In this document: one piece after another, positions 1 through 8,831 of the stretch
Layout of the letters: each line of letters begins with the position of its first letter
Numbering within the stretch: position 1 is the first letter of the stretch
Origin: an uncultured Microcaldota archaeon
GTDB lineage: Archaea > Micrarchaeota > Micrarchaeia > Norongarragalinales > CAINOH01
DNA: 64,000 bases
NCBI GenBank assembly: GCA_903851445.1
Contig: CAINOH010000009.1
Span: 197,784 to 261,783, forward strand
Reading direction: 5' to 3'
Translations under genes and position numbers: made by a program
The notes under the pieces: generated by a model
Databases searched by the model: none
What the model was told of the DNA's origin: nothing
The model's input: the letters and a program-made list of their open reading frames with translations, nothing else

Positions 1-1
1 A

Positions 2-205
2 TACGCGCAGAAGCCGGAAGCGGGCGCCGAAAAGCCGGAGTCGCGCACCGTTCCTGCGAGCATGCCGATTTTGGTGGTTGCAAAAAAAGAGGATCCGGCA
101 ACGGTTGCACAGCAAGAGGCAAGCTCAAGCCGGGCAGACCAGGACGAGACACTACTGCCTGAATTGCAGTCAGTAGTCCGACAGCCATCCAACGGTGCGG
201 TTTAA
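2..205 (+). CDS. C-terminal fragment of a protein of unknown function (5' end outside window)
   Basis: Open frame from the window edge (YAQKPEAGAEKPESRTVPASMPILVVAKKED...) to TAA at 203-205. Confidence 0.5.
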   Translation, partial: YAQKPEAGAEKPESRTVPASMPILVVAKKEDPATVAQQEASSSRADQDETLLPELQSVVRQPSNGAV

Positions 206-277
206 AATTCGGCGGGGCTAAAAACCTTTACTTCTTCTAATCATTGTCCCGCTGCGCTCACTTGGGGGAATGTTACT

Positions 278-1918
278 ATGGAATCTTTCACAGAACAGGA
301 AACGCAAATCCTGCTCAATTTCTGCTCGAACACGGACAAGCGGGTGTTCGTGCTCAAGAACCTGCCCGAGGCAATCAAGGGCGCGCTCTTTTCGCGCTAC
401 TCGCGCTCAACAAAGTCCCTTCGCAGGCTCCTTCTTGACGAGTTCCTCTCATCAAAGGAATCCGGGCTCATGGAGCTTGTAGGGCAAGGCACGGGGCCAG
501 ACTTGGCAGCTGCCACGCTCAAGGCCGAGGAGTTCTACAACCGGGTTCTCGACGGTTTTGGTGACGACTCTGTTGGCGAGCTTGGCGGCGCGCACGTTGC
601 AATCGAGGACGTCTCAATCGTGTCCACGAAGACAATCGAAGACGCGCGCGTCGGCGGCTCCCCGCTTGAAAAATCCACGCGATACGTGTATTTCGACCAG
701 AAGCGCGATGGAAAATGGCTCTACTACCGCGAGCCCGCGATAATGGCATCCACATTCGCAGACGAGTATTCTGCCTCCATGGATTCTCTTTTCGAAACAT
801 ATGCCCGCCTCGTTCCGACTCTCACGAAATACGTCGAGGAGCAGTGGCCGATTGAGCAGTTCGAGTTCCAGCCCGACCGCACGCAGCCGGCGGTTCTTTT
901 CGGCAAGCTTGCTGATGAGAAGGCAATCAAGCGCGCAAAAGTCGCCTACACTGGCGCAGTCCGTGCAAAAGTCTGCGATGCCTTGCGCTACCTTCTTCCT
1001 GCAAGCACACTCACCAATATGGGCTTTTATGGGAACGGCCGCTTCTGGCAGAACATGATTTCCCGGCTATATTCGCATCCGCTTGCGGAGTCGCAGGAAC
1101 TTGGTGCGGCCATGCACAAGGAGCTTGGCACAGCCATCAAGCCGTTCGTGCGCCGCGCAAAAAAAGACGAGTATTTGGCGGGCCGGCAAGGGCGAATGAA
1201 AAACGCCATTGCAGGAATCGCGGCAGGAGAAAACAAAAACAGGGTTGAGCTTGTTGGTTATGACAACGATGCTGTTGACCGTACAGTTGCAGCTTGCCTC
1301 TATCCATATTGTGACGCGCCAATGACCGCCCTGTTGCAGAAGGCGCAGGCAATGACCGAACAACAGAAAGCGGAAGTTGTTGAAGCTTATGCGGGCGGCC
1401 GCAATACGCGGCGCGACAAGCCCGGCCGCGCGTTTGAGCAGGCCTACTATGATTTTGACGTCTGCGCGGACTACGGCGCCTACCGTGACATCCACCGCCA
1501 CCGCATACTCACGCAGGAGCGCCAGCTCCTAGGGTGCAGGCACGGTTTCGAGACTCCCGAAGAATTAGTGCAGGCGGGTCTTGAGAAGGATTATTCGGAT
1601 GCGATGAAGTCAGCGGCAGTTCTTTACAACAAAATCGCAGAGCAAATGCCGTTCGAGGCGCAATACTGCGTTCCCCTGGGCTACAGGATTCGCTGGCGCA
1701 TGAAAATGAATTTGCGCGAGGCCTATCACTTCTGCGAAATCCGCAGCGGCATGCAGGGTCACACGTCATACCGCCGTGTTGCGCAGGATGTTTACAGGCA
1801 CATCAACAATGCGCACCCCGCGTTGGCACGGAACATGTCATTCGTGGATATGAAAGAGTACCCGCTTGGTCGCATCAATGCCGAGATGAGCAAGGAAAAC
1901 AAGCGCGCATTGCAATAG
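278..1918 (+). CDS. ThyX-like (flavin-dependent thymidylate synthase family) protein, long two-domain form
   Basis: 546 aa; ThyX-like segments EKSTRYV, LLPASTLTNMGFYGNGR and IHRHRILTQERQLLG. Confidence 0.7.
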   Translation: MESFTEQETQILLNFCSNTDKRVFVLKNLPEAIKGALFSRYSRSTKSLRRLLLDEFLSSKESGLMELVGQGTGPDLAAATLKAEEFYNRVLDGFGDDSVGELGGAHVAIEDVSIVSTKTIEDARVGGSPLEKSTRYVYFDQKRDGKWLYYREPAIMASTFADEYSASMDSLFETYARLVPTLTKYVEEQWPIEQFEFQPDRTQPAVLFGKLADEKAIKRAKVAYTGAVRAKVCDALRYLLPASTLTNMGFYGNGRFWQNMISRLYSHPLAESQELGAAMHKELGTAIKPFVRRAKKDEYLAGRQGRMKNAIAGIAAGENKNRVELVGYDNDAVDRTVAACLYPYCDAPMTALLQKAQAMTEQQKAEVVEAYAGGRNTRRDKPGRAFEQAYYDFDVCADYGAYRDIHRHRILTQERQLLGCRHGFETPEELVQAGLEKDYSDAMKSAAVLYNKIAEQMPFEAQYCVPLGYRIRWRMKMNLREAYHFCEIRSGMQGHTSYRRVAQDVYRHINNAHPALARNMSFVDMKEYPLGRINAEMSKENKRALQ

Positions 1919-1984
1919 TTTTTTTTGGGTTAGCCGGCAGTGTAAGCGGTTTTCGCTGGCCATGCAGCTTTTCCGCACCCGTTG

Positions 1985-2543
1985 CTATTTAGTCGCTTTC
2001 AGCAAGTCGCTCTTTGAGACTATCCCCGCGACTTCCTGTCCTCTCATCACAAGAACAGCGGGCGCGTACTTCAGCAGCCCCACAACAGCAGTCGCCGGCG
2101 TGCGGACGGAGACGCAGGGGAATGGCTCATCCATCGTGTCGCCGACTTTTTTTGCGGAAACCTTGGCGTAGTTTTCATTGGACAGCAGTTCAAGCATCCA
2201 GCGCTCGGAAATGCTCCCTATTGCCTTGCCGTTTTCCATCACCGGCATCTGGGAAATGCCGTTCTTTCGCAGTATCGCAACAGCGGCGCCGACCTTTTCA
2301 GATGGCCTCACCGAATACACTTTCGGGGTCATGATTTCGCCGGCAACTGCGCCGCTTGCGGCCTCGAGCGAGTCGAGCGCGGAAAAGACTCTGCTTGCAA
2401 GGGCGTACGCGGGGTCGAGCTTTCCCGTCTCAAGCTTTGCTATGAACGACTGGCTGGTTTGCGAGGCCTTGGCAAGCTGAGCCTGCGTGATGCCCAGGCG
2501 CCTCCTGCGGGAGGGTATTGTTGAAATCTGCGGAAGCAAGCAA
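1985..2543 (-). CDS. HTH (XRE-type) plus tandem CBS domain transcriptional regulator
   Basis: RRRRLGITQAQLAKASQTSQSFIAKLETG (HTH) followed by two CBS repeats (IMTPKVYSVRPSEKV..., TMDEPFPCVSVRTPAT...); start codon uncertain, probably non-ATG near 2543. Confidence 0.75.
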
Positions 2544-2611
2544 CTCGCCCTTCTTCTGCATCTGTCACGTTCGGCGTCGGTTAAATACCTTTCAATCGCT
2601 AATGTGTCTAC

Positions 2612-4309
2612 GTGATTCCAATCGTGACTCGCAGGATACTCATCACTTCGGCTTTGCCCTATGCGAACGGCGACATCCACTTCGGCCACATAATGAGCAC
2701 CTACCTGCCGGCCGACGTCTATTCTCGCTACTGCAAGCTCGCCGGGTACGACGCACTCTACATCTGCGCATCTGACGAGCACGGCACCCCAATCGAGCTT
2801 GCAGCCCAGAAAGCCGGAAAGGACGCGGCGACGTTCGTGAACGAGTTCCACGACCGCCAGGCAGCTGACTTTGCAGCGCTCGGCATACGCTTTGACGAGT
2901 ACTACCACACCAATTCGGACGAGAACACCAAGGTCGCGCAGGAGTTCTTTGCCGAACACAAAAAGAAAGGAGACATTTACGAAAAGGAAGTTGAGCAGAC
3001 GTTCTGCGAAAAGGACGGCCGCTTCCTTCCAGACCGCTTTCTCCGCGGCACCTGTCCGTTCTGCAGCGCAGAGGACCAGTACGGTGACAGTTGCGAAAAG
3101 TGCGGCAAGACCTATGGTGCAGGCGAGCTTTTGAACCCGCGCTGCGCGGTCTGCGGCGGCACGCCCATACGCAAGAAGTCAAGGCACCTGTTCTTTTCCC
3201 TCTCGAAATACTCCCAGTGGCTCGAAAAATACCAGTCCGAACAGCCGTTCCCGCGCGAGGTGGTGAACTACCTGGGAAAGTGGATTTCCGAGGGCCTTGC
3301 TGACTGGGACATAACCCGCGACGGCCCGTACTTCGGCATCCCCATCCCCGGCGAGGAGAACAAGTTCTTCTACGTCTGGTACGACGCGCCCATCGGGTAC
3401 ATATCCTCCACGCTTCACTACTGCAACGCCCACGGAAAGAATTTTGAGGACTATTGGAAGGGAACGGACGCCGAGCTCGTGCACTTCATAGGAAAGGACA
3501 TCGTCTACTTCCACTTCCTCTTCTGGCCCGCGATGCTCAAGGAAGCAGGTTATTCGCTTCCCCACCGCATCCCGGTCCGCGGCCACGCCACGATACAGGG
3601 CGAGAAGATGAGCAAGAGCCGCGGGAACTTCATCGGGCTTTCGGAGTTCCTCGCAAAATACCCGGCGGACTACCTGCGCTTCTACTACAACTCCGTCACG
3701 CCCAACAACTCGTCTGACGCGGACTTTTCCTGGGAGGAGTTCGGCGCGAAGACGAACAGCGAGCTTGTCGGCGCGCTGTGCAACTACTGCTACCGAGTGC
3801 TCTCCTTCACCAGCAGCCAGTTTGAAGGGCAAGTCCCGGTGCCCGCGCCCGGGCTTTTGGACTCCAAGCTTGAGAAGGAATTCTCAGCAAAGATTGACGC
3901 AATGCCTTCCGCAATCGCAGACCAGCTTGAGCAGGTGGAAATCAAGGCCGGCCTGGAGGCGGGGATGGCCTTTGTCAACGACTGCAACCGCTACTTCAAC
4001 GACCGCGCGCCCTGGAAGCTCGCAAAGGAAAGGCCGGAGGAAGCGAAGGCCGTGATGTTCCTTGCGGCAAAGGCGGCGTACGCCATCTCAATCCACTTCC
4101 AGCCGTTCATACCCTTCTACTGCCAGAAAATCTACTCCCAGCTCGGGTTTGAAGGGGACGTTTCGGCAGTGCGCTGGGCAGACCTTTCGGCGTTTGCGCC
4201 CGGCAGGAAGCTTGCAAAGCCGGAGATAGTCTACCGGCCGCTTGAAAAGGAAGTCCTCGCGGCCGAGGCTGCAAAGCTTGCCGCTGCTTGCAAAAAAATA
4301 ATCGTTTAA
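2612..4309 (+). CDS. metG: Methionyl-tRNA synthetase
   Basis: ALPYANGDIHFGHI, Cys4 zinc knuckles, GEKMSKSRGNFI. Confidence 0.95.
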   Translation: MIPIVTRRILITSALPYANGDIHFGHIMSTYLPADVYSRYCKLAGYDALYICASDEHGTPIELAAQKAGKDAATFVNEFHDRQAADFAALGIRFDEYYHTNSDENTKVAQEFFAEHKKKGDIYEKEVEQTFCEKDGRFLPDRFLRGTCPFCSAEDQYGDSCEKCGKTYGAGELLNPRCAVCGGTPIRKKSRHLFFSLSKYSQWLEKYQSEQPFPREVVNYLGKWISEGLADWDITRDGPYFGIPIPGEENKFFYVWYDAPIGYISSTLHYCNAHGKNFEDYWKGTDAELVHFIGKDIVYFHFLFWPAMLKEAGYSLPHRIPVRGHATIQGEKMSKSRGNFIGLSEFLAKYPADYLRFYYNSVTPNNSSDADFSWEEFGAKTNSELVGALCNYCYRVLSFTSSQFEGQVPVPAPGLLDSKLEKEFSAKIDAMPSAIADQLEQVEIKAGLEAGMAFVNDCNRYFNDRAPWKLAKERPEEAKAVMFLAAKAAYAISIHFQPFIPFYCQKIYSQLGFEGDVSAVRWADLSAFAPGRKLAKPEIVYRPLEKEVLAAEAAKLAAACKKIIV

Positions 4310-4327
4310 CCAGTTACGCGTGGTCGT

Positions 4328-4615
4328 GTGGATAATCCAAGGAGCAGACGAAGAGTAGGTTTACATGAGTCTACGCCCACTGTTGACGTTCACGTCAACA
4401 ACGCCACGAAAATTGCCGGCCGGCCGGTAACGGGCCTCATTGAGGCGCTGCACATCGAGGGTTACCATCCGAAAAAAGACGAGCAGCACATCATCCGCGT
4501 TTTTAAGGAAGAAGCAGAAGAACGCAACATTTCACCAGAGGACCATGCGCGCGAGATGCTGGTTTTGTTCCAAAGGCATTGGGAAAAGAATAACGCAGGC
4601 AACCCGCGCGGCTGA
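4328..4615 (+). CDS. Hypothetical protein, 95 aa
   Basis: ORF in the gap after metG on the same strand; no recognised family. Confidence 0.5.
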   Translation: MDNPRSRRRVGLHESTPTVDVHVNNATKIAGRPVTGLIEALHIEGYHPKKDEQHIIRVFKEEAEERNISPEDHAREMLVLFQRHWEKNNAGNPRG

Positions 4616-4696
4616 TTTTTGGCAGTTGCCTCCGAACCACATCTCCCAAGCCCGTTTTATTTATTTCCACCACCATACTATCTTCCGTAATCGGAT

Positions 4697-4957
4697 GGGG
4701 TTATGGTATAACCTGGCAGAACAGCAGAGGCAACGGAACCTTCGGGTCCCAAGCCGCTGAAGCTCCAGCAAAACCTGCGCCTCAAAACGCACGTTTGGAT
4801 TAACTTCCTGTCAGGGAGCAAGGTTTTCCGAGCAGCAGCGCACCAGTTGCGTTGCGTGCGATGACTGAAAGACTGGAGCGCGGATTGGCCTTCGGGCCAA
4901 GATGAACGCGCCAAATGGAGAAACCTGCGGATCGGGGTTCAAATCCCCGTGACCCCA
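4697..4957 (+). tRNA. trnW: tRNA-Trp(CCA) with two introns (predicted exons 4697-4727, 4762-4768, 4923-4957)
   Basis: Acceptor GGGGTTA/TGACCCC plus A73; T-arm CGGGG-TTCAAAT-CCCCG; D-arm TGGTATAACCTGG; joined exons give anticodon arm GCAGG-CTCCAGA-CCTGC; BHB motifs at both introns. Confidence 0.88.
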
Positions 4958-5025
4958 TTTCATTTCTTTCTGGTTTTTGAGACTTTTTCGCCGGAGTTTA
5001 TATTTTCGTTGTTTCTAATGCTGTC

Positions 5026-5394
5026 ATGCAAATCAACTTCAAGCGCTATCTCCTCTACCTTGTCCGCTGGCAGCTTTCCACGCCCATACTTGCGTTCGTG
5101 ATATTGTGGATGGCCGGCTACGACACGCTTACCGCGACCATCGTCGCAAACATCATCGGAGGCCTCATCTTCTTCTGGGTCGACCAGTACATCTTCACCT
5201 CAAAGGACCTCGCCGCCCAGTGGGAAGTCAGGGAGAACGTCAAGTGTTCGGACTGCGGCAAGCTGGCGCGCGGCTATAGGCTCGTAAGGACCGAGAACTA
5301 CGACAAGACAAGGGACGCGGCACCCAAGTTCAGGTGCGAGTCCTGTTCGCAGAGGAAATCGGAAGAGCTCAAGAAGACGGGAATAAAGGTCTAG
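5026..5394 (+). CDS. Small membrane protein with C-terminal zinc-ribbon-like Cys motif
   Basis: Hydrophobic N-terminus, then CSDCGK...FRCESC. Confidence 0.65.
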   Translation: MQINFKRYLLYLVRWQLSTPILAFVILWMAGYDTLTATIVANIIGGLIFFWVDQYIFTSKDLAAQWEVRENVKCSDCGKLARGYRLVRTENYDKTRDAAPKFRCESCSQRKSEELKKTGIKV

Positions 5395-6059
5395 GCTTTT
5401 GCCTGTCCTTTGGCCGGCTCTTTGTTTGAAATTATTTCATCTATAGCATAAGCAATCTTTTTGGAAATTTCCGGGTCAAGGAATTTTTGTTGCTCTGGCT
5501 GGCGTATCTTACTGTAGGTTAGGTTGTGGTCCGGATCCAGTTTTTGGCTAACCGAGTAGTTGTTTGCAATGTTCTTTATTCTTGTGAGTTTTGTTTTCAT
5601 TTTTTTATGCAGTTGTTTTGGCAAGGCGTGGTCAATCGCAGGAACTTCCACGTAGTAGTTCCCGCCAAATTTGATTAGAAGAATCTCGTGAGGATACCAC
5701 AAACCCGGCGCGCCCATGGGTCCGACTTTGAATTTTTTTGGTTTGGCTTTTTCGGCATGACCCAGTATGTCCGGCGAAGATGAATGAAAACTGAACACTG
5801 TCGCGTCGTGTCTTTTTCTGTATTTTTGCAGGGCAGATCCAAAATCAAAGCTGCCGTCTCGGGTTTTTATTGCCATTATCTTAGCTGCCAGCTCTGGTGT
5901 TTCGTCCCTGGCAATCCCATATGTCGTTTTTTCAACAGGATTCTTTTCCAGCACGACCTCGTGGCCTAGTGTCCGAAGGATGCCAGCGCATTTTCGTGCG
6001 TGGTGTCCAGCGACAGTTTCCAAGGGGTGCTCGTTCCACAGGATAACTACTTTTGCCAT
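5391..6059 (-). CDS. Hypothetical protein, 222 aa
   Basis: Complete ORF, protein-like composition; no recognised family. Confidence 0.6.
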   Translation of the reverse strand: MAKVVILWNEHPLETVAGHHARKCAGILRTLGHEVVLEKNPVEKTTYGIARDETPELAAKIMAIKTRDGSFDFGSALQKYRKRHDATVFSFHSSSPDILGHAEKAKPKKFKVGPMGAPGLWYPHEILLIKFGGNYYVEVPAIDHALPKQLHKKMKTKLTRIKNIANNYSVSQKLDPDHNLTYSKIRQPEQQKFLDPEISKKIAYAIDEIISNKEPAKGQAKA

Positions 6060-6140
6060 GATTTGATTCGTTGCCCGGCATTTTATTCCTATGGCGCGGC
6101 CGCCATACTCCTTTATTTTCAGCTTCCTACAGTACTTGCA

Positions 6141-6827
6141 ATGGACTACGTAATCGGCTGCGACGAGGCAGGCCGCGGCTGCGTTTTAGGCGCCCTAGTC
6201 ATGGCCGCGTTTGCGGTTCCCAAGGAGCGCGAGCTTGAGCTCAAGGCGGCAGGCGCGCGGGACTCGAAGGAGCTTACCCCGCAAAAGCGCGAGGAGCTTG
6301 CAAAGACTTTGGGTGCGATTGGCAAGTACGTGACACGCCACGTCTCCGCATCCGAGATCAACGCCGCGATGCTGAAGAAGAAGTCGCTCAACGAGCTTGA
6401 GGCGGAAATCATCGCAGAACTGTTGGACGCTTTCGTTTTGGGTTTGCAAAAAAAAGGCTCCACCATCAACACCATTTACGTCGACTCCCCGGACCCGGTC
6501 CCGAGAAAGTACGAGCAGCGCATCAGAAAGCACGCGAAGAACCTGGCGAAAATAAAGATAGTCAGCGACAACCATTCCGAAAACAAGTACCCGTGCGTAG
6601 CTGCGGCGTCGATAATGGCAAAGACCGAGCGCGACTTCGAGCTTGAGAAAATCCACAAGATTTTCAAAAATGAGGAAATCGGCTGCGGTTACACGCACGA
6701 CAAGGCCACCATTGCCTTTGTGCGCAGGCACCTGCACGACGAGAAGCTCGCGCCCTATCTCAGAACGCAGTGGAAAACCGTGAAAAACATGCAAATCGTG
6801 CAAATTGACCTGAATAAATTTTTCTAG
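6141..6827 (+). CDS. rnhB: Ribonuclease HII
   Basis: MDYVIGCDEAGRGCVLGALV, YVDSPDPV, AAASIMAKTERD; annotated from the internal ATG at 6141. Confidence 0.93.
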   Translation: MDYVIGCDEAGRGCVLGALVMAAFAVPKERELELKAAGARDSKELTPQKREELAKTLGAIGKYVTRHVSASEINAAMLKKKSLNELEAEIIAELLDAFVLGLQKKGSTINTIYVDSPDPVPRKYEQRIRKHAKNLAKIKIVSDNHSENKYPCVAAASIMAKTERDFELEKIHKIFKNEEIGCGYTHDKATIAFVRRHLHDEKLAPYLRTQWKTVKNMQIVQIDLNKFF

Positions 6828-6914
6828 TTTTCGGCAGTTTGACCAGCCTTCCACTATTCCGCGTCTTGGATTTTATCATTGGAACTCCGATACGCGAACT
6901 GCGGTCGGGTCGAC

Positions 6915-7215
6915 TTTATATACTGAAACTTTTTACTCATATTCCCCCAACTTCAACAAAACCCAAAAACAAAAATTGCGGGTTTTGGAAGAATCCGAGT
7001 GTAAATGCGTTTCGGCTCAATTAATTGGGCTGTTTGAGTGGATTCGTAGAGCGAAGGAGTTCCACCGGCTTGTCCGTGTTCGGAAATCTCCCTCTTTGCG
7101 GAACCGCACAAAGAGCTCCAATTGCAAACGTTCGGCCGAACTGGAGAAAAATTTATGCAGGGCCCTAAACCAGCCCGAAAATTGGTTTGTCTCCGAACCG
7201 AAACGCAAAGCATGA
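6915..7215. ncRNA. Candidate structured non-coding RNA (strand unresolved)
   Basis: 10-bp closing helix 7006-7015/7198-7207, 6-bp helix 7027-7032/7171-7176, internal hairpins; no convincing CDS; TATA-like sites at both ends. Confidence 0.4.
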
Positions 7216-7336
7216 ATCGGGCGCTTTCAAAACCCGCCTTTTTCTATTTAAAGATTGGGCAAAGCAAAGGCTCTTTTTTCATCGTTGCAAGAAACAGCGA
7301 AAGCAAGAGAATACGGGAAGCCTGCATCTGCTTTTT

Positions 7337-7924
7337 CTATCTTTCCTGCAGTTCTTTGAGCTTGAAGAAGCACTTGGCGCAAGCTTCGGCGTCCTTGTAC
7401 GCGCTGTGCGAACCTGAAAGTTCCTTTGCAAATAATTTCCAGTGAAGCTGCGAGAGCGTCGGCCACTTGTACCCGTAGCCATATCCGGTCTTCGGTATTG
7501 CGCAAAGGTCAGTAGTTGATTTCATCGTGCAGAACTTCTCAATCTCCTTGAGCGTTTCGATGTCGGAGTGCAGACCCAGTCGGTAAAGCTCGGCGCCGAG
7601 GATTTTTTGGTCAAAGTCAATGTTGTGGCCAACCAAGGTGTGCGCCTCATCAAGGGCATCGATGAACTTTTCAAGGGCGTCCACAAGGGCAATTCCGTCT
7701 GCAAGCGCGCGCTCGGTTGTAATGCCGTGGATCCTTACAACGTCTTCAGGGATTGTGAACCCTTCGGGCTTGATAATCAGGTCCGCGCTTTCCTTGAGCT
7801 TGCCCGCATCATCATACATTAGGAAGCCCAGCTGAACCATGCGCGGCCAGTTGTCCGTGTCGCAAAAGTCCGCATCCCAGCGCACAGGCAGGCCGGTTGT
7901 CTCGGTGTCGAAGAAGAGGTACAC
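7337..7924 (-). CDS. DnaQ-like 3'-5' exonuclease
   Basis: VYLFFDTETTGLP, VGHNIDFDQKIL, SAYKDAEACAKCF; GTG start proposed at 7922-7924. Confidence 0.82.
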   Translation of the reverse strand: MYLFFDTETTGLPVRWDADFCDTDNWPRMVQLGFLMYDDAGKLKESADLIIKPEGFTIPEDVVRIHGITTERALADGIALVDALEKFIDALDEAHTLVGHNIDFDQKILGAELYRLGLHSDIETLKEIEKFCTMKSTTDLCAIPKTGYGYGYKWPTLSQLHWKLFAKELSGSHSAYKDAEACAKCFFKLKELQER

Positions 7925-7973
7925 TATGTTCTTACCATCCTGTAATCTTTTTAGCTGATTGCCAAGCGCAGCT

Positions 7974-8831
7974 TCACTGCGCCTGCTGGAAGTGTTCGAA
8001 GAACTTGCGCGTGGGCTTGAGCAGCCGCGTGTTGCCCTTCTTTTCGGAGATGATATAGCCGCGTTCCTTAAGCTCGGCAACATACTCATAGATTTCGCCG
8101 CGGAAGTAGTTCTTGAGCCCGCTCTGCAGTATCTGGCCTTTCTTTGCGATGAGCGCGAGAATCTTGAGCGATTTTCTTGAAAGCTCAATTTCCTTTGAAA
8201 GCTGCGAAACTGCGGGAAGGTAGATGCTGCGCACCTGCAGCCGCGCCTCGTTGTTTATGAATTCAATCATCAGTGCGGACTGTCTTTCGTCGTATTCCGC
8301 CTGCAGGTTGTAGACAAAGCGGGTGGCTTGTTTTACCGTGCAGTGCGAAAGCAATGCAAGTTCTGCCGGAGTGAGTGGCTTGTTTGCAAGTAGCAACGCT
8401 GCCTCGATTACCTTGGCCTTGTCCAGCTCGGGTCTTTCCTTTGCAACCTCGGAAAGCTTGTCAAGTGCAGACTGGCCTATGTCGCCTTCCTCCTCGTATT
8501 GCGGCTCCTCCTCTTCAGCGTCTTTTGTTGTCATCGAGCCTTTGGAGTCGCCTTCGGAGGATTCCGTGTCAGCACCAGCAATGGTCTTTTCGGGGGTGAT
8601 TGTCTCCATTAGCCGGGTTTCTTTTTTGTCTTCCGCTTCAGCGGCCTTCTGCTCCTCAATGGCTTGGCCTATCGCGTCGGAAGTCTTCTCAAGCTCGGCG
8701 CCGCCAATCTGCTCCTCGTGGGCGTTGATGGCCTCTTCATTGATGGACTCCACAAGCTCGGCCTCCATTCTGTCCGCCTGTTGCCTGAGGTCCTGGACTT
8801 CAGCAGTTGGTTTTACTGGCTTTCTTGCCAT
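7974..8831 (-). CDS. scpB: ScpB-like segregation and condensation protein with acidic N-terminal extension
   Basis: VIEAALLLANKPLTPAELALLSHC...LQVRSIYLPAVSQL...SLKILALIAKKGQILQSGLKNYFRGEIYEYVAELKERGYI. Confidence 0.8.
   Translation of the reverse strand: MARKPVKPTAEVQDLRQQADRMEAELVESINEEAINAHEEQIGGAELEKTSDAIGQAIEEQKAAEAEDKKETRLMETITPEKTIAGADTESSEGDSKGSMTTKDAEEEEPQYEEEGDIGQSALDKLSEVAKERPELDKAKVIEAALLLANKPLTPAELALLSHCTVKQATRFVYNLQAEYDERQSALMIEFINNEARLQVRSIYLPAVSQLSKEIELSRKSLKILALIAKKGQILQSGLKNYFRGEIYEYVAELKERGYIISEKKGNTRLLKPTRKFFEHFQQAQ

Noticed and set aside
3179-3832. 217-aa antisense ORF within metG
   Set aside because: Spurious antisense frame over a conserved synthetase.
4697-4957. Group I intron, RNase P RNA or SRP RNA at the tRNA-Trp locus
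   Set aside because: Short resemblances (GGAGCAAGG, AGATGAA, GAAAGACTGGA) were tempting, but no P7 partner or correct order of conserved regions was found. The two-BHB-intron tRNA-Trp model explains the ends and the anticodon arm fully.
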